Source of the DNA: Burkholderia sp. 8Y
GTDB lineage: Bacteria > Pseudomonadota > Gammaproteobacteria > Burkholderiales > Burkholderiaceae
DNA length: 64,000 bases
Reading direction: 5' to 3'
NCBI RefSeq assembly: GCF_902506145.1
Contig: NZ_LR733519.1
Span: 590,581-654,580 of the forward strand
The notes beneath the pieces were generated by a model. The model was not told where the DNA came from, made no database searches, and worked only from the letters and a program-made list of their open reading frames with translations. Of this stretch, positions 28,471-37,608 are shown piece by piece; position 1 is the first letter of the stretch, and the number at the start of each line of letters is the position of its first letter. The position numbers and the translations under genes are program-made.

Positions 28471-29763
28471 ATGAGCGATGACGATAATCTTGAACCTGAA
28501 AGTGCGGTTAGCGACCCCGTCGAGCGATCGTGGGTGAAGCGGCTCGGCCCGGGCCTGATCACAGGCGCTGCGGATGACGATCCCTCTGGCATCGGCACGT
28601 ATTCGCAGGCAGGCGCCCAGTTCGGGTTCGATCTACTTTGGACGCTGCTGCTCACGTACCCGCTGATGACAGCGATCCAGCTGGTCAGCGCGCGCATCGG
28701 CCGCGTGACGGGAAAAGGCTTGGCGTCCAACATGCGACTGCACTACCCGAGTTGGTTGCTTTACAGCGCGGTGGTCTTGCTGGTACTTGCCAACGTTATC
28801 AATATCGCGGCCGATCTTTCGGCAATGGGCGCCGCGGTTGGACTGCTGCTCCATGGACCGGAGCATTTATACGTGGTCGTGCTCGGCGCTCTCTCGGTCA
28901 TGCTGCAGATCGTTGTTCCTTATGACCGGTACGCTCGCCTTCTCAAATGGATCGCACTGGCGCTGTTAGCGTATGTCGCGGTCGCGCTCATCGTGCCCAT
29001 TCAATGGGGCGACGTCGCTCACGCGATCGTGTTGCCCCACGTGTCACTAAAGTCGGACTACCTGACGACGATTACCGCAGTGTTAGGCACGACCATCAGC
29101 CCATATCTTTTCTTTTGGCAGGCTTCGCAGGAAGTGGAGGAAATGAGGGCGGGCGCTAGTCATAAGCCGCTGCGCGTTGTACCGCATCAGGCGCCAGCGC
29201 AATTGCGTCGGATCAACTTCGACACGTGGGTAGGCATGGGCGTATCAAACGCCATCGCATTCTTCATCGTGCTGACGGCGGCTGCGACGCTGCATTTGCA
29301 TCACGTCGAGGTGAAGACCTCGGCCGACGCCGCGCGCGCGCTTGAGCCGCTTGCCGGACGTTTCGCATACGTACTGTTCGCGCTCGGCATCATTGGCACC
29401 GGCCTGTTGGCGCTGCCCGTCCTCGCGGGCTCGGCCGCATACGCCGCAGCAGGAAGCTTCCGCTGGCGCAGCAGTCTCGCGCTTCATCTGACGCTCGCGC
29501 GCGAATTCTATTCGGTGATTGCCTTGGCGGTCGCCGGCGGAGTAGTAATCACCTTCATGCACTTTGATCCAATTCGCGCGCTCTACTGGAGTGCGGTCAT
29601 TAACGGTGTGGCCGCCGTCCCGATCATGGTAATCATGATGCTGATGGCGGGCAGTAGACGCGTCATGGGGGACTTCGCGGTAAAAGGAATCCTGTCGTGG
29701 GGCGGTTGGATCGCAACACTCGCCATGGCGATCGCCGCAGTCGGCGTATTTATGCCAGGTTGA
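28471..29763 (+). CDS. Nramp-related divalent metal transporter (non-canonical)
   Basis: The 430-residue protein has about eleven membrane helices and the Nramp fold, starting with RLGPGLITGAADDDPSGIGT. Canonical Nramp proteins have Asp-Pro-Gly-Asn in helix 1 and Met-Pro-His in helix 6. Here helix 1 reads Asp-Asp-Asp-Pro-Ser-Gly (35-40) and helix 6 reads TTISPYLFFWQASQE. Transition-metal selectivity is therefore unlikely to be the standard one; related proteins have been linked to Mg or other hard cations. GGAAGGAGG lies 5 bases before ATG 28471, which rules out the longer upstream frame. It is divergent from the broken purF. Confidence 0.85.
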   Translation: MSDDDNLEPESAVSDPVERSWVKRLGPGLITGAADDDPSGIGTYSQAGAQFGFDLLWTLLLTYPLMTAIQLVSARIGRVTGKGLASNMRLHYPSWLLYSAVVLLVLANVINIAADLSAMGAAVGLLLHGPEHLYVVVLGALSVMLQIVVPYDRYARLLKWIALALLAYVAVALIVPIQWGDVAHAIVLPHVSLKSDYLTTITAVLGTTISPYLFFWQASQEVEEMRAGASHKPLRVVPHQAPAQLRRINFDTWVGMGVSNAIAFFIVLTAAATLHLHHVEVKTSADAARALEPLAGRFAYVLFALGIIGTGLLALPVLAGSAAYAAAGSFRWRSSLALHLTLAREFYSVIALAVAGGVVITFMHFDPIRALYWSAVINGVAAVPIMVIMMLMAGSRRVMGDFAVKGILSWGGWIATLAMAIAAVGVFMPG

Positions 29764-29770
29764 TACCGCT

Positions 29771-29809
29771 GCCTGCCCCTGGGCCGCGAGGGCAGGCACG
29801 CCCCTTTTT
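29771..29809 (+). terminator. Probable terminator after the Nramp-like gene
   Basis: An 8-bp stem GCCTGCCC / GGGCAGGC with an 11-base loop is followed, after 7 bases, by a run of five T's. The distance from stem to T-run is longer than ideal. Confidence 0.5.
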
Positions 29810-29935
29810 GCAAGTCCATAGTGCGGCGCCTTCCGAGCTACAGGCTAGCGTCCATGCCGTTGCGCCGTGACAAGTGCTCAGGCTGGCGGCAATTATGACT
29901 TTATGATGTCTCACTACTTCAATCGGGGAACAATT

Positions 29936-30152
29936 ATGAAAGTGAAAGCTGCAATGAAGGTTCGCTGTCGGTGGCGTGGTCGGGCACTTTGTAGGAAAGG
30001 GGCACGCCGTTCTGGGAGCTGCAGGGGGCTGCCTGGTCGGTCGGCACATTGCCAACAAGAAGGCGAAGGAAAGCGCGGCGGCCCAAGCGCAACAGCAGCC
30101 CGCTCCTCAAGGTGGTGAGCAGACTGGCAGGAGCGTTAGTTCGCCGCAATAG
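29936..30152 (+). pseudogene. Glycine-zipper protein, frameshifted at its start
   Basis: ATG 29936 begins MKVKAAMK. The conserved part is in another frame from about 29955: GGVVGHFVGKGHAVLGAAGG followed by CLVGRHIANKKAKES, then a Gln/Pro-rich tail to TAG 30150-30152. Glycine-zipper proteins of this kind are small envelope proteins with two close-packed helices. No signal peptide or lipobox remains, so the N-terminal part is damaged by a one-base shift and probably a deletion. Confidence 0.55.
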
Positions 30153-30341
30153 CCACTAAGAAACGGTTTCATAACGACGGTCGCTGCCCGATTTACGGAG
30201 CGTTTTATAAATGTCGGCTCGACGGTCGGAGCGAGCAGCACGGTATAAGGGGAAAGATGCAGACGCGTCGATTCTCCGATCGTTCGCGCTCGCCGCATCG
30301 CTGGAATGATTCGCTGCGCGGCGTTTGCGTGATCATGCGTC

Positions 30342-31517
30342 TCATGTTTGCGTCTTTGTGAGATCGAACGCGTCTGATTCCGACGGCGCAGTGGCTATCA
30401 CCTTCTGCGCTTCGGCTTCGAACACTTCACGCGAGAAGCGTCGACGGAAGTCGCTCGCCAGCGCGCCCATCGGGACATTCGGCGCAGCGAAGATGCGTTC
30501 GATGAATATATTGGCATCGTCGGGAGGAAAGAGCAGCGCATCCGGCAAGTAGGAATCCAAGCCGGACACGCGCGAGACGACGATCGGCCGCTCCGCCAGC
30601 ACTGCTTCAATCATCACAAGCGGCACGCCTTCATACGCAGACGGCAGCACGAGCGTATCGCTGGCGATGATATAAGGCAGCACATCGCTTTGGGACCCGA
30701 CCAGACGCACGCACGAAGACAAGATCGGGCTTGCCTCAACCATGGCCGCAAGACGTGACGCATCCGGCCCTTCGCCAACGATGAGCACAAGCGCACGCTT
30801 GAACGCCTCGGGGTTGCGCTGGATCGCACCCATTAGAAAGTCCTGGCGCTTCTGACAGAAGTTGATGCGGCCGATCTGGGCGATAATGGTTGTGCCGTCA
30901 TTAGGCAAGCTCAATGCCGATCGCGCCGCATGTTTCGTAAGCCCTGAACGGCTGAAGCGGTCGTCCACATAGTTTTCCAGGATCATCGCTCGCGTATGCG
31001 GCGCAAGCCCTGAGAGCTTGCCTTGGAGGTGCTCGTTAAGCGTGATGAATTCGCTTGGCGCCCGATAAAGCACGCGCTTGATGATCCACTTCGCCTTTCC
31101 CATCACGCCGGCGCCTACCGGCGGGTCGTCGACGAGTGGCAGATAGCTCACTGTCGGCACGCGGGCATAGCGGCCGGCGAGCAAACCGGCGATTCCCGAC
31201 ACAATCGTACCTTGCGCGACAATAAGTTTCGTGAGTTTCAGTTTCCGCATTGTGGCTGCGGTTGACCGGATCGACCGAACAAGGGTTAAGCGATTCCCTC
31301 TGAACGACTCGGAGGTGAAGGGCAGGGCGACTGCGTGGACCTTAGCGTGATCGCCGGCCATCGCGTTGACATAGCGGTACAGAGCCGCGTTCGTTGTCGA
31401 GACGAGGATGTACAAGGTCTCGATTCGCTTACTGGACGCAAGGACCTGCATCAGTCGCTTGAGCATTTCTTCGTGGCCACCGTTGATACCTGAATCGCAA
31501 TAAATCCCGAGATGCAT
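30342..31517 (-). CDS. GT4-type glycosyltransferase (GT-B fold)
   Basis: The 391-residue enzyme has the two Rossmann domains of GT-B transferases. The N-terminal GINGGHEEMLKRL forms the glycine-rich acceptor loop. The C-terminal half carries IAQIGRINFCQKRQDFL (Lys223), LIVGEGPDASRL and the EX7E motif in SAYEGVPLVMIEAVLAERP (Glu296, Glu304). It transfers a sugar from a nucleotide donor to a lipid- or glycan-bound acceptor in the cytoplasm. It is divergent from the TupA-type ATP-grasp gene, with 460 bases between them. The pair looks like a remainder of an exopolysaccharide or capsule locus, but no polymerase or flippase is present. Confidence 0.88.
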   Translation of the reverse strand: MHLGIYCDSGINGGHEEMLKRLMQVLASSKRIETLYILVSTTNAALYRYVNAMAGDHAKVHAVALPFTSESFRGNRLTLVRSIRSTAATMRKLKLTKLIVAQGTIVSGIAGLLAGRYARVPTVSYLPLVDDPPVGAGVMGKAKWIIKRVLYRAPSEFITLNEHLQGKLSGLAPHTRAMILENYVDDRFSRSGLTKHAARSALSLPNDGTTIIAQIGRINFCQKRQDFLMGAIQRNPEAFKRALVLIVGEGPDASRLAAMVEASPILSSCVRLVGSQSDVLPYIIASDTLVLPSAYEGVPLVMIEAVLAERPIVVSRVSGLDSYLPDALLFPPDDANIFIERIFAAPNVPMGALASDFRRRFSREVFEAEAQKVIATAPSESDAFDLTKTQT

Positions 31518-31977
31518 TACCGCCGTCCTTGCGATTAAAAGTCAGACAAATACCCTAGCAATTTGAAGCATCCCTCTGCGCCCTTGCCATTACCAAGTCG
31601 CTTGAGCCTGATCAAGTGGCCCGCCCGCGAGTATGAACCATCGATCGCACGATAAGTCGTATAGAAGCATGGCACATGCGCAGACATCGCACCGGTCAAG
31701 CCTCCCGGTTGCCGAGCACTAGCTGACTCGAGGAATGCACGGTACCAGGGCTGGTCCGCCGGTCCGGTTTTGGACCCGCCGCGAAACAGCAATCGTTAGG
31801 CCGCAGCACATGCGTGTCGTCCTTTGCAATTGCCGGCTGGCGATCTGGTAGTTTCGGGGCTCCGCCCCAGCAAACGTGACATGACGGCGGAACGGCGCCC
31901 GCGCGTGGCGTCACAAGTATCATCGTCGAAGAGCGTTGTCCAGACGACATGTACAGAAACAGAGAGGAGAACGGCGG
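31518..31977. other. Divergent intergenic region
   Basis: 460 bases between the glycosyltransferase and TupA-type starts. No gene is supported, and no clear promoter pair is seen. Confidence 0.4.
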
Positions 31978-32847
31978 ATGCCGCTTCCAAAAACCTTGGT
32001 CGACGGTGCAAAGGCGTGCCTGCCTGACAAAATGATTATGAGTTTAGTCCACCGCAGAAGGATTGGACGGTTCCCAGATCTGCGCCAGCCAGTTACGTTT
32101 AATGAACAGATCCTGCGCCGCTGCCTGTGTCCCGACAAGAGATTTGCAAAGCTAAGCGACAAGCTCGCCGTGCGCAATTTCGTCGCAGGACGAATAGGTC
32201 CGGAACATTTGATCCCGGTGATTGCTGAGCCGAGAGGATTTACGCAGGCGGTGTTCGAAGGCCTCCCTTCCGCCTTCGTGATGAAAGCGAATCATGGAAG
32301 CGGATTCGTGGAGGTCGTGCCATCACAAACCTCTTTCGACAAGCTTTCGGTACTGGCGCAAGAGTGGCTATCGACCGATTTCTACCGAATCGCGCGGGAA
32401 CGGCACTATCGCGAAATCGAGCCGCGTATTTATTTTGAATCCCTGCTGCTTGATGACACCGGCGCAGTGCCAGCGGACCTGAAATTTCACGTCTTCAATC
32501 CGAGGTCGGGAGATCCGATCATTTATGTCCTCGTCATCTCGGATCGTTTCGGACCTGCGCCGCGAGGCGATGTCTTTGACGCGAACTGGCAAGTTCAGGA
32601 CATCACCTTTGGTCAATACAAAAGAAGCCCGACAGCCTTGCCTCGCCCTGAGAATCTTGATGAGTTGCTTGCGACAGCAGCGGCGCTCGCCCGGGACTTC
32701 GACTACGTGCGCGTCGACATGTACACGTTGCGGAACAAGATCTATTTCAGTGAACTGACGTTCACGCCCGGTGCAGGCGTACTACGGTTGCGCCCGGACA
32801 GCGTCGACTACGAATGGGGCCGTCTTCTGGATCTTGCTCGCGAGTAA
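31978..32847 (+). CDS. TupA-type ATP-grasp amidoligase-like protein
   Basis: The 289-residue protein fits the ATPgrasp_TupA family found in polysaccharide and teichuronopeptide loci. Visible marks are FVMKANHGSGFVEVV (about 99-113) for nucleotide binding, EPRIYFESLLLDDTGAVPAD (about 146-165), YVRVDMYTLRNKIYFSELTF (about 243-262) with the metal-binding acidic pair, and FTPGAG. Family members are thought to attach amino acids or similar groups to polymers. GAGAGGAGA lies about 10 bases before ATG 31978. With the divergent glycosyltransferase it suggests a surface-glycan function. Confidence 0.82.
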   Translation: MPLPKTLVDGAKACLPDKMIMSLVHRRRIGRFPDLRQPVTFNEQILRRCLCPDKRFAKLSDKLAVRNFVAGRIGPEHLIPVIAEPRGFTQAVFEGLPSAFVMKANHGSGFVEVVPSQTSFDKLSVLAQEWLSTDFYRIARERHYREIEPRIYFESLLLDDTGAVPADLKFHVFNPRSGDPIIYVLVISDRFGPAPRGDVFDANWQVQDITFGQYKRSPTALPRPENLDELLATAAALARDFDYVRVDMYTLRNKIYFSELTFTPGAGVLRLRPDSVDYEWGRLLDLARE

Positions 32848-33165
32848 CCAAACAACGACTTCCGCCGAGTAGCCGAGCACGGACCTGTAAGCCGCCACGA
32901 AGATTATCTGTTAAAGGCCGCCTTGTACTGTGCGGATTGGTGCCTGGATTGGCTGCCCGAAAGCCGTCCACGCTCGTTTCCGGCGTATCGTCTGCGAAAG
33001 AAGCGGGTGGCCACGAAAGAAAACGTGGGCGCCGGCTTCTTCCATGGGCGGCATAGGAAGGCAGCGCGAATCGCTTCCGATGACGACGGTGACGATTCGC
33101 GGGGGCAGTGACTTCTCCGCTCGCAAGGCATTCCATCCGCGAGCCCGCCCGAAGACGCTTCCGTA
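32848..33165. other. Convergent intergenic region
   Basis: 318 bases between the TupA-type and tyrosinase stops. No gene and no clear terminator hairpin with a T-run are seen. Confidence 0.4.
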
Positions 33166-34596
33166 TCAGGGCGCGTCCGTGCCTAATTCAACCCGCATCT
33201 CCCCGATCGACACCACCGTGCCCTGTGCAGCGTTCAATCCGTTGATACGGGAAAAGCTCACGACCAGTTGGCTCAGATCGAAAGAGCCGAGACTCGCCAT
33301 CAGGTACGTGATATCGAGGTCCTTCTTACCGCCCATGTGATGCTCGGCCACGGAAACTTCGAATGCGCCGATGGTCCCGGCAAAATGCATGGGGCTGACC
33401 GCATCGACGTCGCCAGTGGGAGGCAGATTGACGTAGATGTTATAGAAGTAGCCGCCCGCCTGACCCGCTGGCGATGCGCTCAGGCCATCCAGCACGAGCT
33501 TGACGTACCGGCCTGCGTTGTTGGTCTGCCCGCCCCCTTGGCTGTCAGCCGCAGGGGACGCGGCGAGCGCGTCACGCAGGGCATTCGCGCTTGAGCCTTG
33601 CAGCGGGATGCGCGCGCTCATCGAACTGTTGTCTAGCGGGATGCCCGTCACGCCGCCGAGCGACAGCCGGTTTGACGAAACGGTGCGGGCGGGGGTTGTG
33701 GGAAAGCTGCGCAGCGTTGGCCGTATGTGGAGGGGCGTGGTCTGCGCCTGCACCCGGATAATGCGTCCCTGCTGCGCTTGCGGCGGCAAACTAGTCGGCA
33801 GGGTGTCGTTCGCGTAGTCATAGTACAGGCCCGCGACCGTGCGCGTCAGCGACCTATTCATCGTGAGGTTGCTCGCATAGGTGAAGTGGCCGGTCCAGTA
33901 GGAGTTGGTCGCCGCCGGCACCTTACTCGTCGAGCGGAGGGACCACGCGTTCCACAGGCGATCGATGTTGGAATGATGGAGATAGAAAAGCGGATCGAGC
34001 GCCGCAGTGGCGATATTCGCCAGATAGCCCCCGATGATGTCATGTACCGGGTCGTGCGGCGCGTTCTCGAGATCGGTCTCGAACGCATTGTTCAGGCCGA
34101 ACTGAAAGTTGGTCACCCCCGTTCCGAAAGGAGTTAGGCTCAGTGCCGCCCAGGCACTGGTGTTCACGCGCGGCGTGTAAAGTGGGTTGCCGGTTGCACT
34201 GTCAGTGAATTCAGACGGAATGATGGGGTAGGTGTAGTAATCCCAGTACGGATGCGCGATTGTGCTGTCGCCAGATGCAGCGCGAAGTTGCTTTTCGTAA
34301 AGCGAGAGATAGCCCCGATGCCATGCCAGAAAGTACGCTTTGTCGTGCGGACAATAGTTCGTATGGATATTGGCCCAATATTGCCAGGAGCGGTTGTCAG
34401 TCGAGTTGGTATAGCTTTTGATCCGTTGGATAGCAGATAGATACGATTGATACTGCGGCATGGTTTTGAATGCCTGCCATTCAACCCGGATAACGGTCGG
34501 TGTCTGGGCAACACTGAATCTTGGTAGAGATGCAAGCGCCAGCGCCGCCGACGTTCCTTGAACGAACGCGCGGCGGCTGGCTGAGGTGGTGGCCAT
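33166..34596 (-). CDS. Tat-exported tyrosinase
   Basis: The 476-residue type-3 copper enzyme starts with a twin-arginine signal (SASRRAFVQGTSAALALASL). CuA ligands are His78 (IHTN), His84 (CPHDK) and His93 (LAWHRGYL). CuB ligands are His181 and His185 (PHDPVHDIIGG) and His208 (FYLHHSNIDRLW). Cys82 lies two residues before His84, the arrangement that forms the thioether bridge in fungal tyrosinases. The C-terminal third (about 300-476) is a separate beta-rich domain that could cover the active site. It oxidises phenols to quinones in the periplasm or outside, giving melanin-like products. GAGAGG lies 6 bases before ATG 34596; an upstream in-frame ATG at 34614 is less likely. Confidence 0.92.
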   Translation of the reverse strand: MATTSASRRAFVQGTSAALALASLPRFSVAQTPTVIRVEWQAFKTMPQYQSYLSAIQRIKSYTNSTDNRSWQYWANIHTNYCPHDKAYFLAWHRGYLSLYEKQLRAASGDSTIAHPYWDYYTYPIIPSEFTDSATGNPLYTPRVNTSAWAALSLTPFGTGVTNFQFGLNNAFETDLENAPHDPVHDIIGGYLANIATAALDPLFYLHHSNIDRLWNAWSLRSTSKVPAATNSYWTGHFTYASNLTMNRSLTRTVAGLYYDYANDTLPTSLPPQAQQGRIIRVQAQTTPLHIRPTLRSFPTTPARTVSSNRLSLGGVTGIPLDNSSMSARIPLQGSSANALRDALAASPAADSQGGGQTNNAGRYVKLVLDGLSASPAGQAGGYFYNIYVNLPPTGDVDAVSPMHFAGTIGAFEVSVAEHHMGGKKDLDITYLMASLGSFDLSQLVVSFSRINGLNAAQGTVVSIGEMRVELGTDAP

Positions 34597-35699
34597 GGGT
34601 AGCCTCTCGTGCAAATGGAAAGGCCAGACTTTATGCGGCTGGCCGTCCGCGACATCGCCGCGATGACTGCAGGCGGTTTCGGGCAGTTAATCCGGGATGC
34701 GTGCGTGAAGTATTGCATTAAGCCGGGAAGTGATTACCGCAACACTTCGCAAAACGAATGAAATCATGTGCGCTCGCGAACAGACGATTTTACGGTACGT
34801 TCGTTCGCCAGTCATGTTCGACCGAAAGACGCGTTTTCGGAAACAGTATCGGGTGCTCAAAAAGGCAAGTGCCCGTGCCGTCGGCCCTCAACGCATTGTG
34901 ATCAGGTGGGGGTCCCAACGGCCAGACGCGAGCGATCCCAAAATCGACCTGGTAGCAGACCACCGGCCACATTTTGGCCGAGGAGGCAAGGGACCTGGTG
35001 TAGGTCCATTTGGCCTGCTCCGAGCGCAACAACATATGTCAGCCGTCTACCCGTAAATTACTTGCGGGCCTCTGACCTCTCACGAAGGTTACGTCCAACG
35101 ATTCGGAAAAGTCACCTATCGACCAGTAGAATGGACCGTGCGCCGCGCCACATATCCGCCCATCTCCTTCAGGCGGGTTATCGCATCAACTGGTACCGGT
35201 AGCTCGAACGTTCGCAATCCTCTTTCGAGCAGACAACTCGCTATCTAGCATGGGCCCGCGGCGCAGTTGCCTAAATGATTCGCGCTACTAAATCTACATG
35301 GCACACAACGCCGAGTTGAGCGTCAGATATTCCGCCAAAACATGAAGCCTCGGTCGGCAGTAGCGGGGCCATCCAGCCCCCTCTTTTGGAGGTACGGCCG
35401 TCCCTCATAATTCGGGCTATTTTATTTCAGCGCGAGCTCTATATTTCTAATCGTGCATCGACCTTGTATGGTGCACCGAGGACCCTTCGGCTGGTTCTTT
35501 AGGCAATCCCAACGCGCCCCGAACAGCCCCGCGCATCGCCAACGGCATCGCGCACCCGCAGCTCCGAGAAGAAACCGTCTGACTCGCGCTGATGTTGTCT
35601 GACACGGCCCCACGTTCCATATCCTTTGGCCCCCGTAACGCTGGGCACCGCCGCCTGGCCGCCTAAGCCTGTTTCTTTTGTTTAACGAAGGAGATTTTC
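34597..35699. other. 1.1-kb gene-poor stretch
   Basis: No supported gene. Frames on both strands are short and feature-less. The tyrosinase promoter should lie just above 34600 and that of the small exported protein just below 35700. Confidence 0.45.
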
Positions 35700-35960
35700 A
35701 TGTCCAAGAACCTGCTTCTTGCCGCCGCTTTCATAACTGGACTGGCGGCGAGCGTCGCGCATGCACAAGAAGCGCCGACTACTGACGCCCCATCGGTATC
35801 TCAAGCAGATCCCGGTGCAATGTCGTCCGCCGATGCGTCGAGTTATGGCGGAACGCGGGCACGGTCGGCTTCCGGCGCGATGACCAGACAGCCCGGCACG
35901 CAGCAACCGGATTGCGTCGGCCCGGCGTCGTTCTGCAACGTCTTCATGGGCGGTCAATAA
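35700..35960 (+). CDS. Small exported protein
   Basis: The 86-residue product has a clear signal peptide (KNLLLAAAFITGLAASVAHA, cleavage after AHA). A Thr/Ser/Ala/Asp-rich middle follows, then a C-terminal segment with two cysteines (DCVGPASFCNVFMGG) that could form a disulfide. GAAGGAG lies about 6 bases before ATG 35700, so expression is likely. The family is not recognised. Similar short periplasmic proteins are common in Burkholderiaceae. It precedes the LrgA/LrgB pair by 160 bases and may be transcribed separately. Confidence 0.75.
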   Translation: MSKNLLLAAAFITGLAASVAHAQEAPTTDAPSVSQADPGAMSSADASSYGGTRARSASGAMTRQPGTQQPDCVGPASFCNVFMGGQ

Positions 35961-36119
35961 GCCTTCACAGTCTAGATTAACGGGCTTCGTCAGGCGCAGC
36001 CCCGGGACGAAAGCCTGCTGAAGGGAACTGCTTTCCCGGTGAAGCACGCGCGAAGGCGTTTCTGCTCGTATCTGCACGACAGCATGCTGCGCCGTCGCGC
36101 TAACCCAGTGAGGCCTCTC

Positions 36120-36533
36120 ATGATCAAGGCCCTTGCAGTACTGCTCCTCTTTCAATGTCTCGGCGAGACAGTCTCCTTTGCGTGGAACATCCCGGTCCCG
36201 GGGCCCGTCATTGGAATGCTGCTTTTGCTCGCTGCCCTTCGACTCTCTAAGGCTACCCAGAGCACCGTCGAAGAGCCGTCTCTTGCTTTTCTCAAGCATC
36301 TCTCGCTGCTGTTTGTTCCAGCCGGCGTAGGCATCGTCGTGTACGCGGGAAGGGTGGAGAGCGATTTGGTTCCCATTGCCGCGACCATCTTGGTCGGGAC
36401 CGCTCTGACGGTCTGCATAACGGCAATCACCGCACAAGCGTTGCACAGGATCACTAGCTCGCATGTAGCTGGTTCGCCCCAAAACGTCATTCAGGCGGCC
36501 ACGGCTGACGGCAAGCAAGGAGAAGTGTCATGA
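36120..36533 (+). CDS. CidA/LrgA-family holin-like membrane protein
   Basis: The 137-residue protein has four hydrophobic helices and the family segments WNIPVPGPVIGMLLLLAAL and HLSLLFVPAGVGIVVYAG. CidA/LrgA proteins oligomerise in the inner membrane and affect murein hydrolase activity, cell death and transport of small metabolites. GTGAGG precedes ATG 36120; the longer frame upstream is arginine-rich and not membrane-like. Its stop overlaps the LrgB-type start by 4 bases (ATGA), so the two are translationally coupled. No lytSR-type or LysR regulator is adjacent. Confidence 0.88.
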   Translation: MIKALAVLLLFQCLGETVSFAWNIPVPGPVIGMLLLLAALRLSKATQSTVEEPSLAFLKHLSLLFVPAGVGIVVYAGRVESDLVPIAATILVGTALTVCITAITAQALHRITSSHVAGSPQNVIQAATADGKQGEVS

Positions 36534-37258
36534 ACAGCTCAAACCATCTGCCGCTCGTCTGGGCATACCTTGGACGCACTCCCCTGCTGTGGCTCACCGC
36601 AACCGTCGTGGTCTACGTGGCTGCACAATGTATCTATGAAAGGCTCGGTAAGCGCCCATTGGCAAATCCGGTGCTTCTTTCCGTCGTGACGGTTATCGGC
36701 CTCCTTAGTGCCACCCACACCGAGTACAAAGCATATATGCAGGGGGCGCAATACATCCACTTCCTTCTGGGCCCTGCGATTGTCGCGCTGGCGGTTCCCT
36801 TAAGCAGGCAACTGCCGAAGCTGCGTTCGATGCTGTTGCCACTGACCGGCGGTCTCATTGTCGGGGGGCTGAGCACAATAGCCACGACCGTGCTGCTTGC
36901 TCGCCTATGGGGTGCGTCCGCTCAAACCGTGGCCTCCATCGCACCACGAAGCGCGACGACTGGTATTGCGATACGCATCTCAGAAAAGATTGGCGGCGTC
37001 CCATCGCTCACGGCAGTTCTAGTGGTTATGACAGGCATCACGGGTGCCATCATCGCGGTGCCCATCCTACGGCTCTTACGCGTAAAGCGCGCGGAATTTG
37101 TGGGCCTCGCTATGGGAATGGCTGGTCACGGAATAGCGACCGCAAGGGCTTTGCAGATAAGCGAGGAGGCCGGCGCATTCGCTGGGCTTGGCATGTGCCT
37201 CAATGGAGTGCTCACGGCCTTTTTTGTGCCATTGCTTTATCCGATGTTGACGCACTGA
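36530..37258 (+). CDS. LrgB/CidB-family membrane protein
   Basis: The 242-residue protein has about seven helices and the LrgB signature segments LGPAIVALAVPLSRQLPKLR and IAPRSATTGIAIRISEKIGG, and ends with AGHGIATARALQISEEAGAF and a last helix. It works with the LrgA-type protein encoded by the overlapping upstream gene. Length and motifs are complete. The pair is a normal two-gene operon. Confidence 0.92.
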   Translation: MNSSNHLPLVWAYLGRTPLLWLTATVVVYVAAQCIYERLGKRPLANPVLLSVVTVIGLLSATHTEYKAYMQGAQYIHFLLGPAIVALAVPLSRQLPKLRSMLLPLTGGLIVGGLSTIATTVLLARLWGASAQTVASIAPRSATTGIAIRISEKIGGVPSLTAVLVVMTGITGAIIAVPILRLLRVKRAEFVGLAMGMAGHGIATARALQISEEAGAFAGLGMCLNGVLTAFFVPLLYPMLTH

Positions 37259-37608
37259 TTCAAGAGCCGTCGAGTTCTATCGCGGCGACCGCGCGGGCCT
37301 TGCCGGCAGAACTGTTTGTCGCTGAGGCCCCGTCTGACGACGCGGCGGCCAGCACCGCCGTCATTGTTATTCACGCAATCTGCGCAACGACGGTCCCGCC
37401 GGTGCAAATCCTGCCGGGCGACGCCTACGGGCAGCCATTGCCTGACGGAGCCATCCGGGTCAGCGCGGTCAGCCTCAACGGGCGGGGACGGCTCTAAGGG
37501 CTTTCCGCGCCTGCCGCCGTGGCCGCGATGGCATCGATCAGAGGAACAGGTTGGGCGACGTCGTGAAGGTTGGCGCCAGTCAGAATTGCAGCAATCGGCG
37601 TTATCGCT
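37259..37608. other. Gap with an unassigned open frame
   Basis: 350 bases between the LrgB and spherulin-type stops. A plus-strand frame stays open to TAA 37495-37497 (…ALPAELFVAEAPSDDAAAS…VPPVQILPGDAYGQP) and has protein-like composition. It has no clear start and may be a fragment or chance. Confidence 0.35.
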
